The notes under the pieces were generated by a model that did no database searches, was not told the DNA's origin, and was given only the letters and a program-made list of their open reading frames with translations. From the NCBI RefSeq assembly GCF_003574465.1, contig NZ_QOWC01000017.1, forward strand, positions 1 to 64,000: DNA of 64,000 nt. The letters run 5' to 3'. The translations under genes were made by a program, and so were the position numbers. This document shows, in pieces, positions 26,162-34,079 of the stretch; positions within the stretch are counted from its first letter, which is position 1; each line of letters starts with the position of its first letter. This DNA comes from Methylobacterium crusticola (lineage in GTDB: Bacteria > Pseudomonadota > Alphaproteobacteria > Rhizobiales > Beijerinckiaceae).

Positions 26162-27154
26162 TCAGGCGAGGGCGATCGACTTCGCGATCGACGCGCCGAG
26201 GGTGTATTTCGGATCGACCATGTTGCCGAGGCGCACGCGCCCGCACTGGGTCAGGAGCATGTAGGCGTCGATCTCCTCGAAGCCGAAATCCGCCGCGAGC
26301 CAGCGCACCAGCTCGCGGTAGGCGATGCGGGCGGCGTCCTCCATCGGCCGCGAGGAGCCGATGGTCATGAAGAAGGTCTCGGTCTCGAGGCGCGGCCAGC
26401 GGATGGTCCAGCCCTTGATGAGGTCGATCTGCACCGTCGTGTGGGTCGGATGCTCGACCGCGACGCCGCACAGCTCGCCGTCCCCTTGCGCGGCGTGGCA
26501 ATCGCCGAGGTAGAGGAGCGCGCCCGCGATGTTCACCGGCAGGTAGACGACCGCGCCGACGCCCACGTCCGGCAGGTCCATGTTGCCGCCGTAATAGTCG
26601 GGCTGAAGCGCGGAGATCGCCTCGATCTCCGGGGAGGTGCCGATGGTGCCGATGAAGGGCTGGTAGGGCAGCGTGATCCGGTCGCTCCAGCGCACGCCGT
26701 GCTCCGGCGTGACCTCGAGCTTGCGCACCCGCTCGGGCAGGGCCGGGTTGAGGAGCGCCGTGTCGCCCGTGGCGACGAGCCCGCCGAAATCCGGCATGAT
26801 CAGGGTCGTGCCGACGGGCTGGGGGCCGCGCGGGCGGATCGACCGGATCGCGACCGCCAGGCAGTCGCCCTTCTCCGCCCCGTTGACGTAGATCGGCCCG
26901 TTCTGCGGGTTCAGGTAGGGGAAGTTGAGGATCTTCGTCGGGCTGTCGCTCTCGTGGCGGATCCTGCCCTCGAAGGCGTCGTGGGTCTCCACCGTGACGA
27001 CGGCGCCGGGATCGACCCGGAGCACGGGCTCGGCGAAGGGGCCGTAGACGTAGTGGTAGCGGCCCTGCTCGGCCTCCGTGATGGTGTGCTCGGCGCCCGG
27101 CCTGCCGCCGGCCACGCCCTTGCGGGCCATGATGGACTGATCGAGCCAGTGCAT
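26162..27154 (-). CDS. fmdA: Acetamidase/formamidase (FmdA family)
   Basis: The product (330 aa) hydrolyses short amides such as formamide or acetamide to ammonia and the acid. It fits the FmdA_AmdA family across its length: EHTITEAEQGRYHYVYGPFAEPVLRVDPG at the start, GPIYVNGAEKGDCLAVAI, the metal-site region LLYLGDCHAAQGDGELCG, and the C-terminal YMLLTQCGRVRLGNMVDPKYTLGASIAK. Relatives of 380-410 residues have longer loops, so this is a somewhat compact member. It starts 26 bp after the LivF-type ATPase gene, in the same operon as an amide-type importer and the AmiC/AmiR regulators. This context strongly supports an amide substrate. Formamide versus another amide cannot be decided from sequence. 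Confidence 0.9.
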   Translation of the reverse strand: MHWLDQSIMARKGVAGGRPGAEHTITEAEQGRYHYVYGPFAEPVLRVDPGAVVTVETHDAFEGRIRHESDSPTKILNFPYLNPQNGPIYVNGAEKGDCLAVAIRSIRPRGPQPVGTTLIMPDFGGLVATGDTALLNPALPERVRKLEVTPEHGVRWSDRITLPYQPFIGTIGTSPEIEAISALQPDYYGGNMDLPDVGVGAVVYLPVNIAGALLYLGDCHAAQGDGELCGVAVEHPTHTTVQIDLIKGWTIRWPRLETETFFMTIGSSRPMEDAARIAYRELVRWLAADFGFEEIDAYMLLTQCGRVRLGNMVDPKYTLGASIAKSIALA

Positions 27155-27180
27155 TGGGGTCTCCCTCCCTTGTCTCGCGC

Positions 27181-27891
27181 TCACACGGCGAGGTGGCGGC
27201 GCACCAGGTCGCGGTCGCCGAGGGCCTCGGCCGACAGCTCCGCGACGATCCGGCCCTTGTCCATGACGTAGCTGCGCTGGGCCATGGCCCGGATCAGGTC
27301 GAGGTTCTGCTCCACGAACACGATCGTGACCCCGGTGCGCCGGTTGAGCTCGACCAGCGTGCGGCCGATCTCCTGCACCACGGAGGGCTGGATGCCCTCG
27401 GAGGGCTCGTCGAGCAGGACGAGGGCGGGGCCGCCGACGAGGACGCGGCCGATGGCGAGCTGCTGCTGCTGCCCGCCCGACAGGGTGCCGGCGCGCTGGC
27501 CCCGCCGCTCGCGCAGGATCGGGAACGGCCCGAAGGCGCGCTCGTAGTCGGGCCTGGCGCCGCGGGGCAGGAGCGAGGCGCCGACCTTGAGGTTGTCGGC
27601 GACGCTCATGCGGGGGAACACGTCGCGGCCCTGCGGCACGTAGCCCATGCCGAGCCGGGCGCGCCGGTGCGCCGCGAGGCGCTCCACCCCCTCGCCCCGG
27701 AACGCGATCCCGCCCGCGGCCGCCGGCAGCAGGCCGACCAGGGTCCGCATCAGGGTCGACTTGCCGACGCCGTTGCGCCCGATCACCGCGACGATCTCGC
27801 CGGCCTTCACCGCGAGGTCGACGCCCTGGAGCACGGGCTTGCCGCCGTAGCCGGCGCGCAGGGAGGTGGTCGCGAGCAGGATCTCAGGCAT
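27181..27891 (-). CDS. Amide/urea-type ABC importer ATPase (LivF/UrtE-like)
   Basis: The product (236 aa) is one of two cytoplasmic ATPases of a branched-chain-amino-acid-family importer. All motifs are intact: Walker A GRNGVGKST, Q-loop region YVPQGRDVFP, signature TLSGGQQQQ and Walker B LVLLDEPSEGIQ. The EGIQPSVVQEI stretch is characteristic of urea/amide (UrtE/FmdF) rather than leucine transporters. Its start overlaps the end of the LivG-type gene by 8 bp, indicating coupled translation. The amidase follows after 26 bp. Confidence 0.93.
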   Translation of the reverse strand: MPEILLATTSLRAGYGGKPVLQGVDLAVKAGEIVAVIGRNGVGKSTLMRTLVGLLPAAAGGIAFRGEGVERLAAHRRARLGMGYVPQGRDVFPRMSVADNLKVGASLLPRGARPDYERAFGPFPILRERRGQRAGTLSGGQQQQLAIGRVLVGGPALVLLDEPSEGIQPSVVQEIGRTLVELNRRTGVTIVFVEQNLDLIRAMAQRSYVMDKGRIVAELSAEALGDRDLVRRHLAV

Positions 27892-28708
27892 CGGCGGCGC
27901 TCCGGGCGGGCGCGTCGCGGGGCCGGGCGCGGTCGGCCGGCCCGGTCTCGGCCTCGCCGAGGTAGATCGCGGCGACGCGCTCGTCGGCGACGATTTCGTC
28001 CGTGGTCCCCTGCGCGAAGATGCGGCCGACATGCAGCACCGTGACCCGCTGCGCGATCTGGCGGACGAAGGCCATGTCGTGCTCGATCGCCAGGAGGGCG
28101 ACGCCGTCCCGGTTGAGCGCCTGCACCATCTCGCCGGTCGCGTGGGTCTCGTCGGGCGACATCCCGGCGGTCGGCTCGTCGAGGAGCAGCAGGCGGGGCT
28201 TGAGGCTGATCGCCATGCCGATCTCGAGCCACTGCTTCTGGCCGTGGCTCAGGGCGCCGGCCCGCTCGGGCGCCGCGTCCGAGAGGTTGAGGAAGGCGAG
28301 GAGGCGCCGGATCTCCGCCGTCAGCGAGGCGCCCTCGAGGTGGTGCTGGAGCGCGATCTCGAGGTTGTGGGCGACGCTGAGGCCCGGGAAGATCCCCGGG
28401 ACCTGGAACTTGACGCTGAGGCCCCGCCGCACCCGCTCGAAGGGCTTGAGGGCGGTGACGTCCTCGCCCCGGTAGAGGATGCGGCCGCTCTCCGGCGCGT
28501 ACTCGCCGAGGAGCAGGCGGAAGAAGGTGCTCTTGCCGGCGCCGTTCGGCCCGATCAGGCAGTGGACCTCGCCCTCCTCCAGGCGGAAGTCGACGCCGTT
28601 CGTGACGTGCAGGCCGCCGAAGCGCTTGTTGAGCGCCCTCGTCTCCAGGAGCGCGGCGGGCGCGGGGGCGGCCGCGGCGGGCGCGGCGTCGGGGAGCGGC
28701 GGGGTCAT
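27884..28708 (-). CDS. Amide/urea-type ABC importer ATPase (LivG/UrtD-like)
   Basis: The product (274 aa) is the second ATPase of the importer. It has a Pro/Ala-rich N-terminal extension of about 20 residues. Walker A is GPNGAGKST and the signature is ALSHGQKQWLEIGM, the form typical of UrtD. Walker B LLLLDEPTAGMSPDET and the H-loop AIEHDMAFV follow. The tail (about 20 residues after YLGEAE) is unusually Arg/Asp/Ala-rich. It overlaps the upstream permease by 4 bp (ATGA) and the downstream ATPase by 8 bp. Confidence 0.93.
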   Translation of the reverse strand: MTPPLPDAAPAAAAPAPAALLETRALNKRFGGLHVTNGVDFRLEEGEVHCLIGPNGAGKSTFFRLLLGEYAPESGRILYRGEDVTALKPFERVRRGLSVKFQVPGIFPGLSVAHNLEIALQHHLEGASLTAEIRRLLAFLNLSDAAPERAGALSHGQKQWLEIGMAISLKPRLLLLDEPTAGMSPDETHATGEMVQALNRDGVALLAIEHDMAFVRQIAQRVTVLHVGRIFAQGTTDEIVADERVAAIYLGEAETGPADRARPRDAPARSAADA

Positions 28709-29766
28709 GGGGCCGGCGCGCCCCGGCGGCGGCCCGGCCAGGCGCGGCCGAGGGCCCGCAGGAGGGCCACCACGAAGCCCTCGGGCGCCGTCAGCACGGC
28801 CACGACGAGGAGCAGGCCCATCACCACGAGCGCGTACTGGCTGCCGTAGATCGTGAGCGCCTGGAAGCCGCCCAGGACCGCGAGGGTGCCGACGAGCGTC
28901 GCCGTGAGGTCGCCGCGGCCCCCGACCGCGACCCAGATCACCGGCAGGGCGGCGGCGGTGAGCCCCATGCTGGAGGGCGTGATGTACTGGCCCCAGGCGG
29001 TGTAGAGCGTGCCGCTCAGCCCCGCGAGCGCGCTGCCGATCACGAAGGCGCCGAGCTGGTAGCGGCGCACGTCGTAGCCCAGCATCTCGGCCCGCTCGGG
29101 GTTCTCGCGGATCGCCACCAGCACGTTGCCGAAGCGGGCGTTCACCAGGATGCGCAGGGCCAGGTAGGTGACGGCCAGGAGCCCGAGGAGCGCGTAGTAG
29201 AGGGCGACGTCGGGAAACAGCACGAGGTCGCCGCCGGGCCAGGGCAGCGTCAGGGGCGGCATGCCGCTCATCCCGTTGTAGCCGTTGAGGCGGGCCGCGC
29301 CGATGCGCCACTCGGGCCCGGCGGTCTGCGCCATGAAGCGCTCCATCACCAGCGTCACCGACAGGGTGATGATGCCCAGGAACACGCCGCCGATGCGCCC
29401 GAAGAACAGGAAGTAGCCGAGCAGCAGCGCCATCAGGGCCGAGAGCGCCACCGCCAGGGCGACCGCCACCAGGGTGAAGCCGTAGGCCGCCCCGACGTTG
29501 AGGGTGAGCACCCCGTAGGCGTAGCCCGAGAGGCCGAAGAAGGCGGTCTGGCCGAAGCTGAGGGCGCCGCCGTAGCCCCAGATCAGGCAGAGGCCGAGTG
29601 CCATGAACACCCAGCAGAAGAAGTAGGCGGTGTTGCCGACGGTGTAGCCGTCGACGAGCCACGGGTAGGCGGCGGCCGCCGCCAGGACGAGGCCGAAGGC
29701 GGCCCAGAAGGCCGGGCCGCGGCCGATCGTCTGGGGGCCCTCGAGGCGCCGGAGGATGCGCAGCAT
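28705..29766 (-). CDS. Amide/urea-type ABC importer permease (LivM/UrtC-like)
   Basis: The product (353 aa) is the second membrane permease of the importer, with about ten helices. The family signature GYGGALSFGQTAFFGLSGYAYG lies near residues 64-85, and the ATPase-contact loop is AIRENPERAEMLGYDVRRYQL. The motif GRGDLTATLVGTLAVLGG near the end is typical of UrtC-type permeases. It lies 10 bp after the LivH-type gene and overlaps the next gene by 4 bp, consistent with one transcript. Confidence 0.93.
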   Translation of the reverse strand: MLRILRRLEGPQTIGRGPAFWAAFGLVLAAAAAYPWLVDGYTVGNTAYFFCWVFMALGLCLIWGYGGALSFGQTAFFGLSGYAYGVLTLNVGAAYGFTLVAVALAVALSALMALLLGYFLFFGRIGGVFLGIITLSVTLVMERFMAQTAGPEWRIGAARLNGYNGMSGMPPLTLPWPGGDLVLFPDVALYYALLGLLAVTYLALRILVNARFGNVLVAIRENPERAEMLGYDVRRYQLGAFVIGSALAGLSGTLYTAWGQYITPSSMGLTAAALPVIWVAVGGRGDLTATLVGTLAVLGGFQALTIYGSQYALVVMGLLLVVAVLTAPEGFVVALLRALGRAWPGRRRGAPAP

Positions 29767-29776
29767 CGTCGCCCCC

Positions 29777-30649
29777 TCAGGCCCGCTCGCGCAGGATCAG
29801 GCCGGAGATCCCGCTCGGCAGGACCCGGATCACCAGGATCACCGTGACGAGGAGCCCGATCTGCCCGAAGAGCTGGCCCTGCCAGGAGGTCAGGAGCGCC
29901 CGCACGGCGCCGAGCACCAGGGCGGCCGGCGCCGTGCCGAGGAAGATGTCGGCGCCCCCCACCACCACGGTGACGAAGGCCTCCATGATGAAGGTCGTCC
30001 CCATGGTGGGCACGATGGTCATGGTCGGCGCGTAGAGGCCGCCCGTGAGGCCCGCGAGCGCCGCCCCGATGCCGAAGGTCAGGGCGTAGATCGCCCGGGT
30101 GTCGACCCCGAGGGCCTCGGCCATGTGGGGCACCTGGATGGTGGCGCGCGCCAGCGTGCCGAAGCGCGTGGCGTTGAACACGGCGTAGAGCCCGACGAGG
30201 ACCAGGATCGCGGCGAGCATCAGGACGACCCGGTAGGCGGAGTAGGAGTAGCTGCCGACCGCGAAACTCCCGAGGGGCGTGCCGACGCCCGGCATGCTGG
30301 AGCCGAGCAGGATCAGCGTGCCCTGCGTCGCCACGAGGCTGATGCCCCAGGTCGCCACGATGGTGTCGAGGGGCCGGCCGTAGAGGTGGCGGATCACCAG
30401 CCGCTCGAGGAGCATCCCGACCGCCCCGGCCACGAGGGCGCCGGACAGGATGCCGAGCGGCAGCGGCAGCCCGGCCCGGGTCGTCGCCACGGTGACGTAG
30501 GCCCCGCACATGATGAGCTCGCCGTGGGCGAGGTTGATGACGCCCATCATGCCGAACACCACCGCGAGGCCGCAGGCGGCGAGCACCAGGAACGAGAAGG
30601 CGTCCCCGAGCTGGTAGAGGAACGCGAAGGCCAGGTTGAGGAACGCCAT
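29777..30649 (-). CDS. Amide/urea-type ABC importer permease (LivH/UrtB-like)
   Basis: The product (290 aa) is the first membrane permease. It contains the LivH family stretch VVFGMMGVINLAHGELIMCGAYV (about residues 30-52) and the ATPase-contact region ATRFGTLARATIQVPHMAEALGVDTRAIYAL. A glycine-rich segment GGADIFLGTAPAALVLG closes the membrane core. It is 76 bp downstream of the substrate-binding protein gene and 10 bp upstream of the LivM-type gene. Confidence 0.93.
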   Translation of the reverse strand: MAFLNLAFAFLYQLGDAFSFLVLAACGLAVVFGMMGVINLAHGELIMCGAYVTVATTRAGLPLPLGILSGALVAGAVGMLLERLVIRHLYGRPLDTIVATWGISLVATQGTLILLGSSMPGVGTPLGSFAVGSYSYSAYRVVLMLAAILVLVGLYAVFNATRFGTLARATIQVPHMAEALGVDTRAIYALTFGIGAALAGLTGGLYAPTMTIVPTMGTTFIMEAFVTVVVGGADIFLGTAPAALVLGAVRALLTSWQGQLFGQIGLLVTVILVIRVLPSGISGLILRERA

Positions 30650-30725
30650 GCGGGGGACCGTCTCGTGGGCGGGGACCGGGACGCCGTCGCCGGGGCGCGT
30701 CGTGGCCCCGGCCGGCCGCGGGCCG

Positions 30726-31967
30726 TCAGGGCTTCGGCGGCGGGTTGCTCGGCGTGTACTGGGCCATCGGATCCTTCTTCGTCAGGTCGCAGCCGGCCTG
30801 GCCCAGCCAGTAGGGCTTGATGTCGTCCCAGGTCTTGGGGAAGGAGATCGCGTGCTTCTCGTCCACCTTGGCGAGGTAGATCGTGTGGGAGGCGTGCTGG
30901 CTCTTCGGGTCGATGCAGACCTTGCCCTCGGGCGCGTCGACGCAGACGTCGCCGGCCGCGATGACCTTGCGCAGGTCGGCCCGCTTGGTCGAGCCGCTCG
31001 CCCGCTCGACCATCTGCTTGTAGAGGTAGACGGCGTGGTAGGAATTCTCGGCCTCCTGGTTGACGTAGGGCTCGTTCGGGAACTTGGCCTTCCACTTGGC
31101 GAGGAAGGCCTTGCTCGACGGGGTGTCGACCTCCTCGATGTAGTTCGTGGTCACGTACATGTTGGCGAGGCTCGGGGGCTGGAAGCGCTTGTGCTCGTAG
31201 CCCTGGCCGACGTTGACGGACGAGCCCATCGGGATCTTGAGGTTCGCGGCCGCCGCCTGCTCGTAGTACGAGGCCTGGGCGGTGCCGACGAGCAGCGTCA
31301 TCAGGATGTCGGGCTTGGCCTTCTGGATGTTCTGGATCGTCTGCGAGAACTGCGACACGCCGAGGGGGATGAACTCCTCCCCGACCATCTCGCCGCCGTT
31401 CTCCTTGACGATGTTGCGCACCCACTCGGCCGAGATCTGGCCGAAATTGTAGTCCGCCGCGATGGTGTAGACCTTCTTGCCGAACTTCTCCATCATCCAC
31501 GGGATCAGGGTCGAGAATTGCTGCTCGGGCACCGCGCCCGTCACCACCATGTGGCCGTCGCAGACGCCGCCCTCGTACTGGTTGTTGTAGAAGGCGAAGC
31601 CGTCGAGCTGGTCGACGATGGGCCGGTAGGCCTCGCGCGAGGCGCTGGAGAAGCCCGCGAACACCACGTTGACCTTGTCGCGCTGGAGCACCCGGCGCAT
31701 GAACTCCTGGTAGCGGGTGTTGTCGGACTGCGTGTCGTAGATCACGAGCTCGAGCTTGCGCCCGGCGATGCCGCCGCCGGCGTTGATCTCGTCGGCGGCG
31801 AGCTGGATGCCGTGCACCTTGCCGATCGTCGCGACCGCGAAGTCGCCCGACTGGTCCTCGAGGACGCCGAGCTTGATCGGGTCGGCCGCGCGGGCGGCGG
31901 GGCTCGCCAGGATCAGCGCACCCGCGAGGGCGGCCAGGCGGGATCCATGCTGGAACGGTGTCGGCAT
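30726..31967 (-). CDS. Periplasmic amide/urea-type substrate-binding protein
   Basis: The product (413 aa) has a signal peptide cleaved near ARA at 25-27 and a type I periplasmic-binding fold (ADPIKLGVLEDQSGDFAV onward) resembling the UrtA/FmdD/AmiC group. Recognisable segments are ELVIYDTQSDNTRYQEF, YNNQYEGGVCDGH and YTIAADYNFGQISAEWVR. It would capture the amide for the importer encoded by the next four genes. The same fold recurs in cytoplasmic AmiC further upstream, so transporter and regulator probably read the same ligand class. The start lies 52 bp after the amiR stop. Confidence 0.92.
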   Translation of the reverse strand: MPTPFQHGSRLAALAGALILASPAARAADPIKLGVLEDQSGDFAVATIGKVHGIQLAADEINAGGGIAGRKLELVIYDTQSDNTRYQEFMRRVLQRDKVNVVFAGFSSASREAYRPIVDQLDGFAFYNNQYEGGVCDGHMVVTGAVPEQQFSTLIPWMMEKFGKKVYTIAADYNFGQISAEWVRNIVKENGGEMVGEEFIPLGVSQFSQTIQNIQKAKPDILMTLLVGTAQASYYEQAAAANLKIPMGSSVNVGQGYEHKRFQPPSLANMYVTTNYIEEVDTPSSKAFLAKWKAKFPNEPYVNQEAENSYHAVYLYKQMVERASGSTKRADLRKVIAAGDVCVDAPEGKVCIDPKSQHASHTIYLAKVDEKHAISFPKTWDDIKPYWLGQAGCDLTKKDPMAQYTPSNPPPKP

Positions 31968-32019
31968 CTCGCGTCCTCTCGGCTGACCGTGTCGCCACGG
32001 TCGGTGTGGAGTTCAGGGC

Positions 32020-32658
32020 TCAGGTCTGGGCGCGGCGCCGCTCCGGGGCCGCGCGGTGGTCCGGGCGGGCCCGCACCAGGGCCTCGCAATGCTCCTCGAG
32101 GGGACGGCGGGCGCGCATGCTGTCCCGGCGCAGCAGCTCGAAGGCGGCGTCGTCGTCGAGCCCGTGCTCGTGCATCACCCGCAGGATCGCCTTGACGACG
32201 AAGCGCCGGCCGCGGCGGCGCTCCTCGTGGCGGGCGAGGCGCTCCTCGAGGAGGCGCCGCCGGTTGTGCTCGTTCACGGCGAGGAACAGGGCGGCGTAGA
32301 CCGAGGCGCCGTGGATCGGCTTGCGCAGGAGCCCGGTGGCGCCGAGCTGCAGCAGGCCCTTGAGGCGGCTCGGCGCCTCGACGCCGACGAGGCCGAGGAC
32401 CGGGACCGGCGGCAGGTCGCCGACCGCGCTCGCGCCGACGCCCGGCATCGGCAGGTCGCCGTCGACGATCACGAGGTGGCGCTCGGGCTCGAGGATCGCG
32501 AGGTCGAGCCAGGGCGGCTCCCCGGCCGGCAGCACCGTCGCGACCGTGAGGCCGAGCTTCATCAGCGTCGCGGCGAGCACGTCGGTGGCGGCCGTGGGCG
32601 CGACGACGAGGAGCGCCTGCGTGCCGCTGAAGTTCTGGACGAGTCGGGGGCCGGTCAT
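32020..32658 (-). CDS. amiR: AmiR-like ANTAR-domain transcription antiterminator
   Basis: The product (212 aa) has an AmiR-type pseudo-receiver N-terminus (residues 1-125), a coiled-coil linker (RRRLLEERLARHEERRRG, about 136-153) and a C-terminal ANTAR helix bundle (RFVVKAILRVMHEHGLDDDAAFELLRRDSMRARRPL). ANTAR proteins bind paired RNA hairpins with six-base loops and prevent a downstream terminator from forming. AmiR is held inactive by AmiC until amide is present. Its start overlaps the amiC stop by 4 bp (ATGA), as in Pseudomonas. A matching leader lies in front of amiC at 33828-33913. Confidence 0.88.
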   Translation of the reverse strand: MTGPRLVQNFSGTQALLVVAPTAATDVLAATLMKLGLTVATVLPAGEPPWLDLAILEPERHLVIVDGDLPMPGVGASAVGDLPPVPVLGLVGVEAPSRLKGLLQLGATGLLRKPIHGASVYAALFLAVNEHNRRRLLEERLARHEERRRGRRFVVKAILRVMHEHGLDDDAAFELLRRDSMRARRPLEEHCEALVRARPDHRAAPERRRAQT

Positions 32659-33812
32659 GGCACCACCCGCAGGGCCGTGCGCCGGCTCGCCGGGACCACC
32701 CGCGGCGCGCTGCGCACGAGGTAGGGGTCGGGCGCGACGGGCTCGGACGCCTGCGCCACGATGTCGAAGCGCGCGGCGCGGGTCGAGACGCCGATGCGCG
32801 GGGTCAGGCAGGCGTGCAGCGTCGCCTCGTCGAGGCGCACGGGCCCCTGGGGGGCGTCGAACGCCACCGCGCAGGCGCTGCTGCGGACCGCGCCGACATC
32901 CTCCGTCCCGGCCCTCGCCAGGGCGGCCGCCAGGAGGTGGACGGCGATGTAGGAGGCCTCGGCGTCCGCCGACAGCGTCGGCCCGGCGGGGAAGCGCGCC
33001 CCGTAGGCCGCCGTGAAGGCGCGGTTGCGCGCGCCGGCCAGCGACGAGAAGTAGACGCTGGAGCTGAGATGGCCGTCGACCGCGTCGGGGCCGATGGCCT
33101 CGAGCTCGGGCTCGGACAGGCTGCAGCTGGCGATCGGCATCCGCGCCGGCTGGTCGATCCCGCGGGCCAGGCAGGCGCGCCGGAAGTCGCGGAAGAACTG
33201 GTAGGCCGAGACGCCGATGAGGGTGCTGAAGACGAAGTCCGGGCGCGCCGCCAGGATCGCGGCGATCACCTGGTCGAACTCGGTCTCGCCGACCGGGAAG
33301 TAGCGCTCCGCGGCGACGCGCCCGCCCGCGAGGGCGAGGGCCTCGCGCAGGATGCGGTTGTTCTCCCAGGCCCAGATGTAGTTGGCGCCGACGCAGTACG
33401 CCGTCGTGCCCCGGCAGGCGAGCAGGTGCTGCACCAGCGGCACGATGTGCTGGTTGGGCGAGGCGCCCGTGTAGACGACGTTGGCGGAGGTCTCGAAGCC
33501 CTCGTAGTGCGAGGGGTACCACAGCAGGGCGTCCCGCTTCTCGAAGATCGGGATGATCTCCTTGCGGCTCGACGACGTGTAGCAGCCCACAACGTGGCGG
33601 ATGCCGCTCCCGAGCAGCGCCTCCGCGCCCGCGACGTAGCCGGCGATCGCGCCCTCGGGGTCGACCACCGTCGCGTCGAGCGCGACGCCGCCCGGCCCCG
33701 CATTCACCTCCTCCACCGCCAGGAGGGCGCCGTTCAGCATCGAGCGCGCGACGAGGCCGTAGGGCCCGGTCGAGGAGAGCAGGATTCCGATGCGGTGGCG
33801 TCGCTGGTCCAT
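32655..33812 (-). CDS. amiC: AmiC-like cytoplasmic amide sensor
   Basis: The product (385 aa) is a type I periplasmic-binding-fold protein without a signal peptide (MDQRRHRIGILLSSTGPYGLV), as expected for AmiC, the cytoplasmic amide sensor that sequesters AmiR. Characteristic segments are VVGCYTSSSRKEIIPIFEKRDALLWYPSHYEGFE and YCVGANYIWAWENNRI. It begins a minus-strand series running through amiR, importer, amidase and SDR to 25295. The ribosome site GGAGG sits immediately after a hairpin terminator in the leader. The alternative, an ordinary transporter-binding protein, is unlikely because export signals are absent and amiR follows. Confidence 0.9.
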   Translation of the reverse strand: MDQRRHRIGILLSSTGPYGLVARSMLNGALLAVEEVNAGPGGVALDATVVDPEGAIAGYVAGAEALLGSGIRHVVGCYTSSSRKEIIPIFEKRDALLWYPSHYEGFETSANVVYTGASPNQHIVPLVQHLLACRGTTAYCVGANYIWAWENNRILREALALAGGRVAAERYFPVGETEFDQVIAAILAARPDFVFSTLIGVSAYQFFRDFRRACLARGIDQPARMPIASCSLSEPELEAIGPDAVDGHLSSSVYFSSLAGARNRAFTAAYGARFPAGPTLSADAEASYIAVHLLAAALARAGTEDVGAVRSSACAVAFDAPQGPVRLDEATLHACLTPRIGVSTRAARFDIVAQASEPVAPDPYLVRSAPRVVPASRRTALRVVP

Positions 33813-33827
33813 GGTCCTCCATCACGC

Positions 33828-33857
33828 AAGAAACCCGCCAGCGCGGAGCGCTGCGGG
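33828..33857 (-). terminator. Leader attenuator terminator before amiC
   Basis: Read on the minus strand, CCCGC-AGCGC pairs with GCGCT-GCGGG around a TCC loop with one bulged G, followed by TTTCTT. It ends 15 bp before the amiC ATG, so full termination would silence the whole operon. Its 5' arm overlaps the second ANTAR-type hairpin, making the two structures mutually exclusive. Confidence 0.8.
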
Positions 33858-33913
33858 CTGCATTGCCGAAGTGGGATGTCGTCGGGTTGACGCGAAACTG
33901 GGCAGCTTTGCCC
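33854..33913 (-). promoter_or_regulatory. Candidate ANTAR-responsive paired hairpins in the amiC leader
   Basis: On the minus strand the leader can form hairpin P1, GGGC-AAAGCT-GCCC (33913 to 33900), and hairpin P2, GGC-AATGCA-GCC (33867 to 33856), with a 30-base spacer. Both have a six-base loop with A at position 1 and G at position 4, the published ANTAR RNA consensus. P2 uses bases that also form the 5' arm of the terminator at 33828-33857, so AmiR binding should block termination. P2 is short (3 bp, plus a C-G pair across a bulge), so the prediction needs a folding test. Confidence 0.65.
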
Positions 33914-33950
33914 CGCGCCTGAAAAACAGGCTCGTCGCTCGTGGGGCCGT

Positions 33951-33956
33951 TGTCAA
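33951..33956 (-). promoter_or_regulatory. Candidate -35 element for the amiC leader
   Basis: TTGACA in the context GGCTTGACAACGG lies about 140 bp before the amiC start and upstream of the hairpins. No convincing -10 hexamer follows at 17 bp (GAGCCT), so this is tentative. Confidence 0.35.
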
Positions 33957-34079
33957 GCCCGTTGCGGCCGCGCCCGCGCCCGGGACGTTTTCGGGTGGGC
34001 AAGGCCCGCCGGATCTCTGGCTGAGACCGGTTTTTCCCCGTATCTATGCCGGGCTGGGCAGGCGATCCGGGAGGGGTGC

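Noticed and set aside
33917..33931. GCCTG-TTTTT-CAGGC as the first ANTAR hairpin or a terminator
   Set aside because: The loop is five bases without the A1/G4 pattern, there is no T-run after the stem, and it probably lies at or before the transcription start.
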